NCBI RefSeq assembly: GCF_016463295.1
Contig: NZ_JAEMRO010000009.1
Location: 1-57,643 of the forward strand
DNA: 57,643 bases
Source: Brevundimonas sp.
GTDB taxonomy: Bacteria > Pseudomonadota > Alphaproteobacteria > Caulobacterales > Caulobacteraceae
Direction: 5' to 3'
Below, one piece after another: positions 27,121 through 35,426 of the stretch; the stretch's first letter is position 1; each line of letters opens with the position of its first letter. The translations under genes and the position numbers were made by a program. The notes beneath the pieces are model-generated. The model was not told the origin of the DNA and did not search any database. It was given only the letters and a program-made list of their open reading frames with translations.

Positions 27121-27956
27121 GAGGTCTCGCCTTGGTCGCCGGGGGATCGGTCTGTCTCATCTCGGCGTGCATGACCATCCCGGCGTCCGCCCAAGACATT
27201 GTGCCAGCCGCCCAACCCGCCGATGACTGGGACATCGTTCGCGATGAAAGCACGCGGACGACACTTGCATTCACAGCGTTCGACAACGGAGTCAGCATCG
27301 CCTTCCGCTGTATCGACGGATCGCTCAACAGTGTGATCGCAGGTCTCCCGCCCGCGGAAGGTGGTCGACGCACGATGCGGGTCTCCTTCAGGGGCAGGCC
27401 CGCCTATGAATCTGGCTGGACAACGACAACGGATTCCACCGTAGTCGTGGGCGACTTCCCTGCGCCGTTCGCGCGCGAGTTCAGGGCTGGCGGAGAACTG
27501 CGTCTGACCCTTCCCAGTGCTGGCCAAGGCGGTCGTAACGTCACCTTCGTCGCAGAACTCCCGCAATCTTCGACGGCGATTGACGAGGTTCTGACGCGAT
27601 GCGGCAAACCGCTCGTGGACCCGCGTGACGCGATGCTCAAGGCCTTGGGATACAACGGACTTCCGGAAGGCCTGACCTGGCGTAGAGCCCCGAGGCCTGA
27701 GTTTCCAGACGGACGCTACGGCTCAGGTTTCGTCGTGACCACCTGTGTCAGCCAGAGTGACGGGTCATTGTCCGATTGCGAAATCGAGATGGAACATCCG
27801 CACGACGGACGGTTCGGTCGGGCCGCACTTCGCGCCATTGAAGATGCTCGCATCGTGAACAGCGACGCTCCGGACGATGCCGTTCCGATCGGTCGGGTCT
27901 CCTTTCGCACTCAGTTCAGACTGGAGGAGCCCCGCCGGATCCGTCGTACCCGTTGA
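27117..27956 (+). CDS. Secreted protein with a TonB-C-like tail (paralogue B)
   Basis: 279 aa with a signal peptide (LALVAGGSVCLISACMTIPASAQ; the Cys could instead be a lipobox, less likely). It parallels paralogue A throughout: DWDIVRDESTRTTLAFTAFDNGVSIAFRCIDG, WTTTTDSTVVVGDFPAPFAREFRAGGELRLTLP, DEVLTRCGKPLVDPRDA and FVVTTCVSQSDGSLSDCEIEMEHPHDGRFGRAAL. The last block resembles a TonB C-terminal domain with two Cys. ATG 27117 overlaps the CcdC-like stop. Its 3' end overlaps the convergent LLM gene by 41 bases. Confidence 0.75.
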   Translation: MRGLALVAGGSVCLISACMTIPASAQDIVPAAQPADDWDIVRDESTRTTLAFTAFDNGVSIAFRCIDGSLNSVIAGLPPAEGGRRTMRVSFRGRPAYESGWTTTTDSTVVVGDFPAPFAREFRAGGELRLTLPSAGQGGRNVTFVAELPQSSTAIDEVLTRCGKPLVDPRDAMLKALGYNGLPEGLTWRRAPRPEFPDGRYGSGFVVTTCVSQSDGSLSDCEIEMEHPHDGRFGRAALRAIEDARIVNSDAPDDAVPIGRVSFRTQFRLEEPRRIRRTR

Positions 27957-28986
27957 TCACCTGGGCCGCGAACCGCTCCATCTCTTCTTCCTGCGGCGAC
28001 ATCTGCAGCAGGAGCAGGTCCAACCCGGCAGCTTCATACTCGGCGATCCGCTCGCGTACGGTTTCGGGCGTCCCGACGAAGCCGGGGCGCAGGCCGCGGT
28101 TGGAGACGCTGTATTCGCGGATCTTCAGCTCGCGCTCCAGTTCGGTGCCACTCAGCCACTGATCGAAATTGGCGAAGCCGGCGGGCGGGTTGCCTTCGGC
28201 CAGGCCGGGGATGGTGGTGATCCGCTCCAGCTCCCGATCCGCCTCGGCCTGGCTGTCACGCACAACAGCATAGCCCGCCATACCGAAGGACATCGGCGGC
28301 AGGCCAAAGCTTTCTCGCCGGGCCTTCATGTCCGCGATCTTGGCCGCGATATGCTCCGGCGCGTCGCCGTGCATGACATAGGCGTCGCAGTGGCGCGCGA
28401 TCAGCGTCTTGGCCGCCTCGCTCTCGCCGCCCGCATAGATGACCGGGCGAGGCCGCGCAGGCGTTGACGTCGGCTTGGGCTCCACGATGGCGTCCTTCAG
28501 CGTGTAAAACTGCCCCTCAAAATCCGTGCCCTTCTGAGTCCAAAGCCGATCCACGACCTGTAGCCATTCGGTGGTGCGGGCATAGCGGTCGTCATGCTGG
28601 TCGAACTGCAGACCATAGCTTTCCGCCTCCTTGGCCCACCAGGACGAGACGACGTTCAGCGCCAGCCGCCCGCCGGATATCCGGTCGATATTGGCCGCCG
28701 CCTTGGCGAAAAGGGCGGGCTGATGAAAGTTAGGCCGCACCGCCACCATCAGCTCGATGGTCTTGGTCACCGCCGCCAAGGCCGCCGCACTGGACCAGGC
28801 ATCAAGGGCCGGGGCCTCGATCCCCTTGATGTCGTTCAGGTTCAGCTCGGCGATCAGGGTCAGGTCCCAGCCGATCTCTTCGGACCGCCGGATCAGCCGT
28901 GACAGGTTTTCCCATGACGCCTCGCGCTCGTCGTCGACATTCCTCAGCCAGCCACCGAAGACCGGGGCCCAGTAACCGTACCTCAT
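27916..28986 (-). CDS. LLM-class FMN-dependent monooxygenase (SsuD/SfnG-like)
   Basis: 356 aa with a luciferase-like TIM-barrel: RYGYWAPVFGGWLRNV, WDLTLIAELNLNDIKG, LAAVTKTIELMVAVRPNFHQPALFAKAAANIDRISGGRLALNVVSSWWAKEAESYG (about residues 70-130), HDDRYARTTEWLQVVDRLWT, PVIYAGGESEAAKTLIARHCDAYVMHGD, and FVGTPETVRERIAEYEAAGLDLLLLQ. Closest in style to alkanesulfonate (SsuD) and dimethylsulfone (SfnG) monooxygenases, which use FMNH2 and O2. No flavin reductase or sulfonate ABC genes are nearby. It overlaps the ATP-grasp gene (ATGA), so the two likely act on one substrate path. Confidence 0.88.
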   Translation of the reverse strand: MRYGYWAPVFGGWLRNVDDEREASWENLSRLIRRSEEIGWDLTLIAELNLNDIKGIEAPALDAWSSAAALAAVTKTIELMVAVRPNFHQPALFAKAAANIDRISGGRLALNVVSSWWAKEAESYGLQFDQHDDRYARTTEWLQVVDRLWTQKGTDFEGQFYTLKDAIVEPKPTSTPARPRPVIYAGGESEAAKTLIARHCDAYVMHGDAPEHIAAKIADMKARRESFGLPPMSFGMAGYAVVRDSQAEADRELERITTIPGLAEGNPPAGFANFDQWLSGTELERELKIREYSVSNRGLRPGFVGTPETVRERIAEYEAAGLDLLLLQMSPQEEEMERFAAQVINGYDGSGGAPPV

Positions 28987-29927
28987 GCCGCGGCCTTTCT
29001 CTTTTCGTCGTTGATGATGCCGGCCAGCCAGGCGACCAGATTGTCATGCGGGTCGAAGCCCAGGACCTCGACCGGATTGGCCACAAAGTTCGACAGGCCA
29101 TTGATGTCGTAGAACAGGACCGACCCGTCGCGGTCGTCGATCAGATATTCGACGCCCCCGACCTCGATCTCGCCTGCGTCGGCCAGACGTTCGACCGCCG
29201 CGATGATCTCGTCCGGCGGCGTGGCCTTGGTCATGGTCAGGGTCGGCGCACCGGGCCGCACCAGACAGGCGTCGGCGGGGCACAGGTCGAAAGCATCGCC
29301 CGGGCTCTCGATGTCGATGGCGTACAGGTATTTGCCGCCCAAGGTCTCGACCCGTGTGATCTTGCCGCCCCGACGCGGCGCATATTCCTGGATCAGGGAG
29401 ATGCCATTCACCCCGACCGGACACCACTTTTCTCCCGCCGCCTCGGCCAGGCTTTCGGGCGTCTCATAGCGGGTGATGCCGGCGCCGGCCCCGCCGATAT
29501 CGGCCTTGACCAGCACCGGAAAGCGCAGCCCCTCGGCCGCCGCCGGAATGTCGGCCTGCCGGTGTGCGACCCGCGTCGCCGGACCCTTCAGCCCCAGACG
29601 CGTGATCAGGCTCATCTGCCGGGCCTTGGAGGTGTCGATGTTCAACGCCGAGGCATTGACCACCCGCGTCCCCTGTCCCTGCCAGTGATCGAACAGGCTC
29701 TGGGCATAGAAGATCGGATGTTCCGGCTCGCGCAGGAAGGACGACATGGCCACGCGGCTGAACACCACCCGCGCCGGTGCAGGCGACGCCGCCGGATCGA
29801 ACCCATGCCCCGCCAGCGGCACCTTCACATAGGAGACGCCGTGCCGATCCAGCGCCGCGAACAGCGGCTCGAACCACTCCGGATGTTCATAGACGACGGC
29901 AAGGTCGGGCAGTTCGGCAGCGCTCAT
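28983..29927 (-). CDS. RimK-like ATP-grasp enzyme
   Basis: 314 aa. ATP-grasp core: KARQMSLITRLGLKGPATRVAH, LRFPVLVKADIGGAGAGITRYETPESLAEAA (Lys and Gly-rich loop, about residues 132-160), ISLIQEYAPRRGGKITRVETLGGKYLYAIDI, and the Mg-binding end VLFYDINGLSNFVANPVEVLGFDPHDNLVAWL. Members join a carboxylate to an amine or thiol through an acyl-phosphate. The N-terminal region (LAVVYEHPEWFEPLFAALDRHGVSY) is the pre-ATP-grasp domain. Substrate unknown. It is first in the pair with the LLM monooxygenase, and a 22-bp near-palindrome lies 11 bases ahead of its ATG. Confidence 0.85.
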   Translation of the reverse strand: MSAAELPDLAVVYEHPEWFEPLFAALDRHGVSYVKVPLAGHGFDPAASPAPARVVFSRVAMSSFLREPEHPIFYAQSLFDHWQGQGTRVVNASALNIDTSKARQMSLITRLGLKGPATRVAHRQADIPAAAEGLRFPVLVKADIGGAGAGITRYETPESLAEAAGEKWCPVGVNGISLIQEYAPRRGGKITRVETLGGKYLYAIDIESPGDAFDLCPADACLVRPGAPTLTMTKATPPDEIIAAVERLADAGEIEVGGVEYLIDDRDGSVLFYDINGLSNFVANPVEVLGFDPHDNLVAWLAGIINDEKRKAAA

Positions 29928-29938
29928 GCACGCCAGAT

Positions 29939-29960
29939 GCGTTACACCACAGTGAAACGC
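29939..29960. promoter_or_regulatory. 22-bp near-palindrome upstream of the ATP-grasp/LLM pair
   Basis: Left arm GCGTTACAC, centre CACA, right arm GTGAAACGC: eight of nine arm positions are complementary. Nineteen of 22 bases are identical to the site before yerC at 55056-55077. Its position just upstream of the ATG suits a repressor operator. Confidence 0.6.
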
Positions 29961-30055
29961 AAGAGGGGCGGTTGCAGAATTGCGTGCTGCGGGTGGACGG
30001 CTGGTCGCCGCCTATTGGCACAAACGGTCCAGTCCGGCTAAAGGACGCGACGCGG

Positions 30056-30140
30056 GCCCCGGTGGTGGAACTGGTAGACGCGCCGGACTCAAAATCCGGT
30101 TCCGAAAGGAGTGTCGGTTCGAGTCCGACCCGGGGCACCA
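30056..30140 (+). tRNA. tRNA-Leu (anticodon CAA)
   Basis: 85 nt class II tRNA: acceptor GCCCCGG/CCGGGGC, D-region TGGAACTGGTAGACGC, anticodon stem CCGGA/TCCGG around loop CTCAAAA, a long variable arm (TTCCGAAAGGAGT), T-loop TTCGAGT, and encoded CCA. A possible promoter is TTGGCA (30015-30020) with GCTAAA 16 bases on. Confidence 0.96.
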
Positions 30141-30145
30141 TCTCT

Positions 30146-30445
30146 TCAGATCAGGACGCGGCCCAATATCGCTTTCAGCGTGTCGGCACGCGCCTGCAGA
30201 TCGACCGCCAGACGCTGCGCGGCCTCGCGCACCCCGACCGGATAGGCGTCTCGACCGTCGGCGATGTCATCAGCGGCCCGCACGACCTCGGCCATCTGAC
30301 GGACCAGGGCCTCGACATCGTCCAGCGCCAGGGCACGGGCCTCGCGTTGCAGGCGGGCGATGCGATCGGTGCGCGTTTCGGGCGCGGTCATCAGCGCACG
30401 GATTTCGGCGCTGACTGGAGCGGTTTGCAATGCTGCGCTGGCCAT
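30146..30445 (-). CDS. Small hypothetical helical protein
   Basis: 99 aa, no signal peptide, mostly charged amphipathic helix: TRTDRIARLQREARALALDDVEALVRQMAEVVRAADDIADG and REAAQRLAVDLQARADTLKAILGRVLI. It could form a coiled coil. ATG 30445 has AAAGGA seven bases upstream; the frame extends further upstream but without a ribosome site. I do not recognise a family. Its 3' end abuts the tRNA-Leu from the opposite strand. Confidence 0.6.
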   Translation of the reverse strand: MASAALQTAPVSAEIRALMTAPETRTDRIARLQREARALALDDVEALVRQMAEVVRAADDIADGRDAYPVGVREAAQRLAVDLQARADTLKAILGRVLI

Positions 30446-30637
30446 CGTGGTATCCTTTCGAGGGTGCGGGTCATACCCGGTTCGACGGGACACGGTTTGG
30501 CAGGTCATTGCTGAACGCCTCGACAGCTTGGCCGTCAGCAATCGTTCATATGGCGAAGCTGGCGCATTCTCATGCCGTCATGTCTCCTACGGAACGCAGT
30601 CCTTTCGCGAACATTAATGGGTCAGGAGGCTAGCCCC

Positions 30638-30958
30638 ATGATCGCCCTTTTGTTCGCCATCGCCCTGACCCCTGGTCCGACCGATCCTTCGACGTGGCGC
30701 GAGGAGTCGTCAGTCGAACTTCGTCCCGCGATGGCGACTACGGAGACGAAGGCGGAGGCTCCTGCGCTGGCGGCTGTGGCCGTGACGGTCGAGTGCACAG
30801 CGCGGGCCAGCGGAAAGGTCGATGCCTGTGTCGTTCTGGGCGAGACCCATCCGGGCCTGGGTTTTGGAGAAGCTGCTGTGGCGCTGGTTCAGGATAGCCG
30901 CGTCGAGCCGGGTCAGGGCGATGTCCGGTTCGCCCGCACGATCCAGTTCACCCCTTAG
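30638..30958 (+). CDS. Small exported TonB-C-like protein
   Basis: 106 aa. A short signal sequence (IALLFAIALTPGPTDPS) is followed by AVTVECTARASGKVDACVVLGETHPGLGFGEAAVALVQDSRVEPGQGDVRFARTIQFTP, a whole TonB C-terminal-like fold with two Cys in the same places as in the proteins at 25694 and 27117. There is no TonB-type membrane anchor or Pro-rich spacer, so it is not an energy transducer as such. ATG 30638 has CAGGAGG at 30623-30629. Function unknown. Confidence 0.65.
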   Translation: MIALLFAIALTPGPTDPSTWREESSVELRPAMATTETKAEAPALAAVAVTVECTARASGKVDACVVLGETHPGLGFGEAAVALVQDSRVEPGQGDVRFARTIQFTP

Positions 30959-31039
30959 AGTGGCCGAGAGTCTTCGCTGTTGCGAAATGTCATGGCAGCA
31001 AGGTTGCGGTGCACGCCCCGGGGGCGCATCTGACCCGGC

Positions 31040-32290
31040 ATGACACAAGCCGGCACTGAAACCTCTGTCAAAGGCCCCGGCTTTCCCGAGTTCGTCGCCC
31101 TGATCGCCATGATGATGGCGCTGAATGCGTTGGCGATCGACTCCATGTTGCCCGCACTGCCTGCCATCGGCGAGGCGCTGGGCGTCGCCAACGAAAATAG
31201 TCGGCAGTGGGTGGTCACGGCTTATCTGCTGGGCTTCGGCATCACCCAGATCATCTATGGCCCATTGGCCGACCGCTACGGCCGGAAACCAGTGCTCATG
31301 TTCGGGCTCGGCGTCTATGTGATTTTCAGCGCGCTGGCTGCGTTTGCCCCGACGTTCGAACTGCTGATCGCGGCCCGCGTGGGCACAGGCATCGGGGCGG
31401 CCGCCCTGCGGGTGTTGGCCGTGTCCATCGTGCGCGACCGCTACTCCGGACGAACGATGGCGCGGGTCATGTCGCTCAGCTTTCTGGTCTTTCTGGGCAT
31501 TCCGATCCTGGCCCCCACCCTGGGCCAGTTGATCCTGACGGTCGCGCCCTGGCCGTGGATCTTCGGCGTGCTGGCCCTGGCCGGTAGCGCCTATATGATC
31601 TGGACCGCGATCCGCCTGCCGGAAACCCTGGCCCCCGACGATCGGATGCCGATCCAGTTCAGCCGTATCGCCGGGGCCTTTCGCCAGGCTCTGACCGAGC
31701 GCCAGTCCATCGGCTACACCCTGGCCATGACCTGCATCACGGGCGCGCTGTTCGGCTTCATCAACTCCAGCCAGCAGATTTTCTTCGACGTATTCGAGGC
31801 CCCGCATCTGTTCACCACAGTCTTCGGCGCGGTGGCGGGCGGCATCGCTGTAGCGTCCCTGCTGAATGCGCGACTGGTGGAGAAGCTGGGGTCACGGCTG
31901 ATCTCGCACACCGCCCTGATCGGCTTCATCGTCATGGCCACGATCCATTCGGTGGTGAACCTGATGGGCCTGGAGACGATCTGGACCTTCGCCGTCCTGC
32001 AAGGCCTGACCATGTTCTGCTTCGGCTTCATCGCGGGCAATTTCGGTTCGATGGCGATGGAGAAGATGGGCCATATCGCGGGCACCGCCTCCTCGGCCCA
32101 GGGGTTTATCTCCACCACCTTCGGGGCCAGTCTGGGCTTTCTGATCGGCCAGCAGTTCAACGGCAGCGCCACGCCCATGACGCTGGGTTTCGTCGGCCTG
32201 GGGCTGGCGTCTCTGGTGCTGGTCCTCGTGGCCGAGAAGGGGCGGCTGTTCACGGGACGAAACGCAACTGCGACCGCGCCCGCCCCTTGA
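31040..32290 (+). CDS. Bcr/CflA-type MFS drug efflux transporter
   Basis: 416 aa, 12 membrane segments. The Bcr/CflA pattern is clear: ALNALAIDSMLPALPAIGEALGV in helix 1, QWVVTAYLLGFGITQIIYGPLADRYGRKPVLMFGLGVY (MFS motif A), AARVGTGIGAAALRVLAVSIVRDRYSGRTMARVMSL, and LGIPILAPTLGQLIL (motif C of drug:H+ antiporters). It should export small drugs or sulfonamide/bicyclomycin-like compounds using the proton gradient. Single gene; substrate unknown. Confidence 0.9.
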   Translation: MTQAGTETSVKGPGFPEFVALIAMMMALNALAIDSMLPALPAIGEALGVANENSRQWVVTAYLLGFGITQIIYGPLADRYGRKPVLMFGLGVYVIFSALAAFAPTFELLIAARVGTGIGAAALRVLAVSIVRDRYSGRTMARVMSLSFLVFLGIPILAPTLGQLILTVAPWPWIFGVLALAGSAYMIWTAIRLPETLAPDDRMPIQFSRIAGAFRQALTERQSIGYTLAMTCITGALFGFINSSQQIFFDVFEAPHLFTTVFGAVAGGIAVASLLNARLVEKLGSRLISHTALIGFIVMATIHSVVNLMGLETIWTFAVLQGLTMFCFGFIAGNFGSMAMEKMGHIAGTASSAQGFISTTFGASLGFLIGQQFNGSATPMTLGFVGLGLASLVLVLVAEKGRLFTGRNATATAPAP

Positions 32291-32345
32291 TCTTTTCGTC
32301 CGGGCGAGGCGTTGTCCCGGCACAGTTGATGCGAGGAGACGCGTG

Positions 32346-34283
32346 ATGGTCCGCCCCCTGATGATGGTTTCAATGATGGCCCTGTCGACGGCACTATGCG
32401 CCTGCCAGACGACTGACGCGATGAAGACCGACCCGGGTGCCGTCACGGCCATCGCGGCGTCGGAGGCGATGAGCCCCATCCCGCAGGACATACACACCTA
32501 CGCCCAGCCCAATATCGCGCGGGTCACGCACGTCGCCCTCGACCTGACCGCCGACTTTGCGGGCAAAAGCCTGTTTGGCACAGCCACCCTCGACATCGCC
32601 GCCCAGCCGGGTGCGACCGAGATCGTGCTGGACGCCCGAAATCTGGATATCCGGTCGATCACCGACACCACTGGCCAGGCCCTGCGTTTCACCGAAGGTC
32701 GCGACGATCCCATCCTGGGTCACGCTCTGACGGTGCAGATTGGTGAAGCGCGCAAGATCGTCATCACCTATGCGACCCGCCCCGATGCCGCGGCCCTGCA
32801 ATGGCTGACCCCGGCCCAGACCGCGGGCGGTCGTCAGCCCTATATGTTCAGCCAGGGCCAGGCGATCCTGACCCGGACATGGGTGCCGACCCAGGACAGC
32901 CCCGGCATTCGCCAGACCTGGGACGCGACCATCACCGTCCCAGCCGACCTGGCCGTGGTCATGTCCGCCGAAAGCCTGACGCCCGATGGCGAGCCTGGCC
33001 CGAGCAACCAGAAGCGCTGGCGCTTCGCCATGACCAATCCGGTGCCGCCCTATCTGATCGCCATCGGCGTCGGCGACATCGATTTCCAGGCCATCGACGA
33101 GCGCACCGGCGTCTGGACCGAGCCGTCGCGCCTGCGCGCCGCCCACGATGAGCTGATCCCGACCGCCGAAATGGTCGATGCGGCCGAGGCGCTGTACGGC
33201 CCCTACCGCTGGGGCCGGTACGACCTGCTGGTCCTGCCGCCCTCCTTCCCGTTCGGCGGGATGGAAAACCCGCGCATGACCTTTGCCACGCCCACCATCA
33301 TTGCCGGCGACCGGTCGCTGGTCAGTCTGGTGGCGCATGAGCTGGCGCACAGCTGGTCCGGCAATCTGGTCACCAATGCGACCTGGGCGGACTTCTGGCT
33401 GAACGAGGGCTTCACCGTCTATTTCGAGAACCGCATCATGGAGGCGACCGAGGGTCGCGACAGGGCCCTGATGCTGCAGTCCCTGGGCTGGGGGGATCTT
33501 CAGGACACCCTGGCCAGCCTGCCGCCCGCTGACACCCGGTTGAAGCTGGACCTGGCCGGGCGCGACCCGGACGAGGGCCTGACCGACGTCGCCTATGAGA
33601 AGGGGGCCGCCTTCCTGCGCACCATCGAGCGCATCGTCGGCCGCGAGAAGTTCGACGCGTGGCTGACGGGCTATTTCGAGCGCAACGCCTTCCGACCCAT
33701 GACGACCGAACTGTTCCTGGAGGACATCCGCACCCATCTGGTCACGACGCCGGAACTGGAGGCGCAGCTGATGATGGATGCCTGGATCTATCAGCCCGGC
33801 ATGCCGTCGAACTGGCAGCCGCCGGTGTCGGACGCCTTTGCCCCCGTCGATGCGGCGGCCCTGGCCTTTGCGGACGGCGGTCCGGCCTCGGCCATTCCCT
33901 GGGCCAACTGGTCGACCCAGGAGCGTCAGCGCTTCCTGGCCTGGCGTCCGCCGGTGCCGCCCGCCTCGGGCCGCTGGTTCTCCGACGCCCAGCTGGCCGA
34001 TCTGGAGACGACCCTGAACCTGCGTCAGGAGGGCAATGCCGAACTGGTCTTCGCCTGGCTCCAGATCGCGGTCCAGCATCGCTATCAGCCCGCCGTGCCG
34101 ACGCTGGAGCGGTTCCTGACCACCCAGGGGCGCCGCAAATTCGTTCTGCCCCTGTTCACCAGTCTGTGGGGTCAGGGCGACTGGGGCCGCCCGATCGCGA
34201 CCCGTCTCTATGCCGAGGCACGTCCCGGCTATCACCCGGTGACGACCAACTCCGTCGATGCCGTGGTGGGCCGGCCGCTGTAG
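32346..34283 (+). CDS. M1-family metallopeptidase lipoprotein (LTA4-hydrolase-like)
   Basis: 645 aa. The N-terminus MMVSMMALSTALCAC|Q is a lipoprotein signal with lipobox LCAC. The M1 features are GGMENPRMTF (residues 304-313) and the zinc site HELAHSW...NEG: His331, Glu332, His335 and Glu354 in WLNEGFTVYFENRI. The C-terminal helical domain (LADLETTLNLRQEGNAELVFAWLQIAVQHRYQPAVPTLERFLTTQGR) is that of the leukotriene A4 hydrolase subfamily. It cleaves N-terminal residues from peptides in the periplasm. ATG 32346 is seven bases after GAGGAG; a GTG at 32343 is too close. Confidence 0.93.
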   Translation: MVRPLMMVSMMALSTALCACQTTDAMKTDPGAVTAIAASEAMSPIPQDIHTYAQPNIARVTHVALDLTADFAGKSLFGTATLDIAAQPGATEIVLDARNLDIRSITDTTGQALRFTEGRDDPILGHALTVQIGEARKIVITYATRPDAAALQWLTPAQTAGGRQPYMFSQGQAILTRTWVPTQDSPGIRQTWDATITVPADLAVVMSAESLTPDGEPGPSNQKRWRFAMTNPVPPYLIAIGVGDIDFQAIDERTGVWTEPSRLRAAHDELIPTAEMVDAAEALYGPYRWGRYDLLVLPPSFPFGGMENPRMTFATPTIIAGDRSLVSLVAHELAHSWSGNLVTNATWADFWLNEGFTVYFENRIMEATEGRDRALMLQSLGWGDLQDTLASLPPADTRLKLDLAGRDPDEGLTDVAYEKGAAFLRTIERIVGREKFDAWLTGYFERNAFRPMTTELFLEDIRTHLVTTPELEAQLMMDAWIYQPGMPSNWQPPVSDAFAPVDAAALAFADGGPASAIPWANWSTQERQRFLAWRPPVPPASGRWFSDAQLADLETTLNLRQEGNAELVFAWLQIAVQHRYQPAVPTLERFLTTQGRRKFVLPLFTSLWGQGDWGRPIATRLYAEARPGYHPVTTNSVDAVVGRPL

Positions 34284-34298
34284 GGCGGCAGGCCAGCA

Positions 34299-35426
34299 TT
34301 AGGGGGTCTGCCAATCCAGGCGGGCCCACTCCTCCGCGACAGTCGGATCCTGTTCGCCACGCAAGGCTCGCTCACGCCATCGGGCGAAGTCTTCGACTTG
34401 CGCCAGCCGTGACAAGGCCCAGACGGCCGCACCGCGGACAACCGGTGCTTGGTCGCCCAGCAATCGCTCGACCGATGGGATCAGATCCGCGTCACCACTG
34501 TTGCCGATGGCGTAAAGAACATTGCGGACGAACCGATCCCGCCCGATGCGCTTGACCGGGCTCTTGGAGAACAGCGCCCGGAACGCCTTGTCATCCAGCG
34601 CCGCCAGATCGGCCAGCCGCGGCGACACCAGCGCCTCCCGCGCCTTCACCCGCACCTCATGCGCTTGCGATGCGAACTTGTTCCACGGACAGACGGCCAG
34701 GCAGTCGTCGCAGCCATAGATGCGGTTGCCGGTCGCCGTGCGAAACTCGACCGGCCAGGGCCCCGCGAACTCGATGGTCAGATAGGACAGGCACCGCCGT
34801 GCATCCAGCTGGAACGGGGCGGGGAAAGCCTGTGTCGGGCACACATCCAGACAAGCGGTGCAGGACCCGCAATGTTCTGTCTCCGCCTCATCCGGCGCGA
34901 TCTCGGCCGCGCTCAGGATAACGCCCAGAAACAGCCAGTTGCCTTGGTCCCGGCTCAACAGATTGGTATGTTTACCCTGCCAGCCCAGACCTGCCCGCTG
35001 GGCCAGCGGCTTCTCCATCAGGGGCGCGGTGTCCACGAACACCTTCACGTCTTGGCCCGTCCGCGCGGCGACCTGACCGGCCAGGGTCTTCAGCCGCCCC
35101 TTGATGACCTCGTGATAGTCGTCGCCGCGCGCATAGACCGATATGTACCCTGCTCCGGGGTCCGCCATCTCGGGCAGGGGGTCGTGCCCCGGCCCATAGT
35201 TGAGGCCCAGGACGATGGCCGTGCGCGCCCCATCCCACATGGCGGTCGGATGGGATCGCCGCGCCAGCGTCGTCTCCATCCAGCCCATGTCGCCATGCCG
35301 CCCCGCCTCGACGAAATGCGCCAGCCGCTCACCAGCACTCCACGGCTCAGACGCCGAGGCGAACCGGCAGACGTCGAAGCCCATGGACGTGGCGGCGGTG
35401 CGGATGGGGTCGCGAGGGTCAGTCAC
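34299..35426 (-). CDS. queG: Epoxyqueuosine reductase QueG
   Basis: 375 aa. Final step of queuosine synthesis: cobalamin-dependent reduction of epoxyqueuosine in tRNA. Motifs: VFVDTAPLMEKPLAQRAGLGWQGKHTN with catalytic Asp132, first ferredoxin cluster CGSCTACLDVCP (Cys186, 189, 192, 196), second CDDCLAVCPW (Cys239, 242, 246, with Cys212), and a C-terminal HEAT-like repeat (LIPSVERLLGDQAPVVRGAAVWALSRL). The GTG start shares one base with the stop of the preceding secreted protein gene (TAGTG), so it is translationally coupled. Confidence 0.95.
   Translation of the reverse strand: MTDPRDPIRTAATSMGFDVCRFASASEPWSAGERLAHFVEAGRHGDMGWMETTLARRSHPTAMWDGARTAIVLGLNYGPGHDPLPEMADPGAGYISVYARGDDYHEVIKGRLKTLAGQVAARTGQDVKVFVDTAPLMEKPLAQRAGLGWQGKHTNLLSRDQGNWLFLGVILSAAEIAPDEAETEHCGSCTACLDVCPTQAFPAPFQLDARRCLSYLTIEFAGPWPVEFRTATGNRIYGCDDCLAVCPWNKFASQAHEVRVKAREALVSPRLADLAALDDKAFRALFSKSPVKRIGRDRFVRNVLYAIGNSGDADLIPSVERLLGDQAPVVRGAAVWALSRLAQVEDFARWRERALRGEQDPTVAEEWARLDWQTP

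Noticed and set aside
30591-30615. Stress-sigma promoter (GGAAC-N16-CATT) before the small TonB-C-like gene
   Set aside because: The -10 element differs from CGTT and a single hit is weak evidence.
32394-34235. Open frame of over 600 codons antisense to the M1 peptidase
   Set aside because: The plus strand encodes a complete M1 enzyme with zinc motif; the antisense translation is rich in Gly, Gln, Asp and Arg from codon shadowing.
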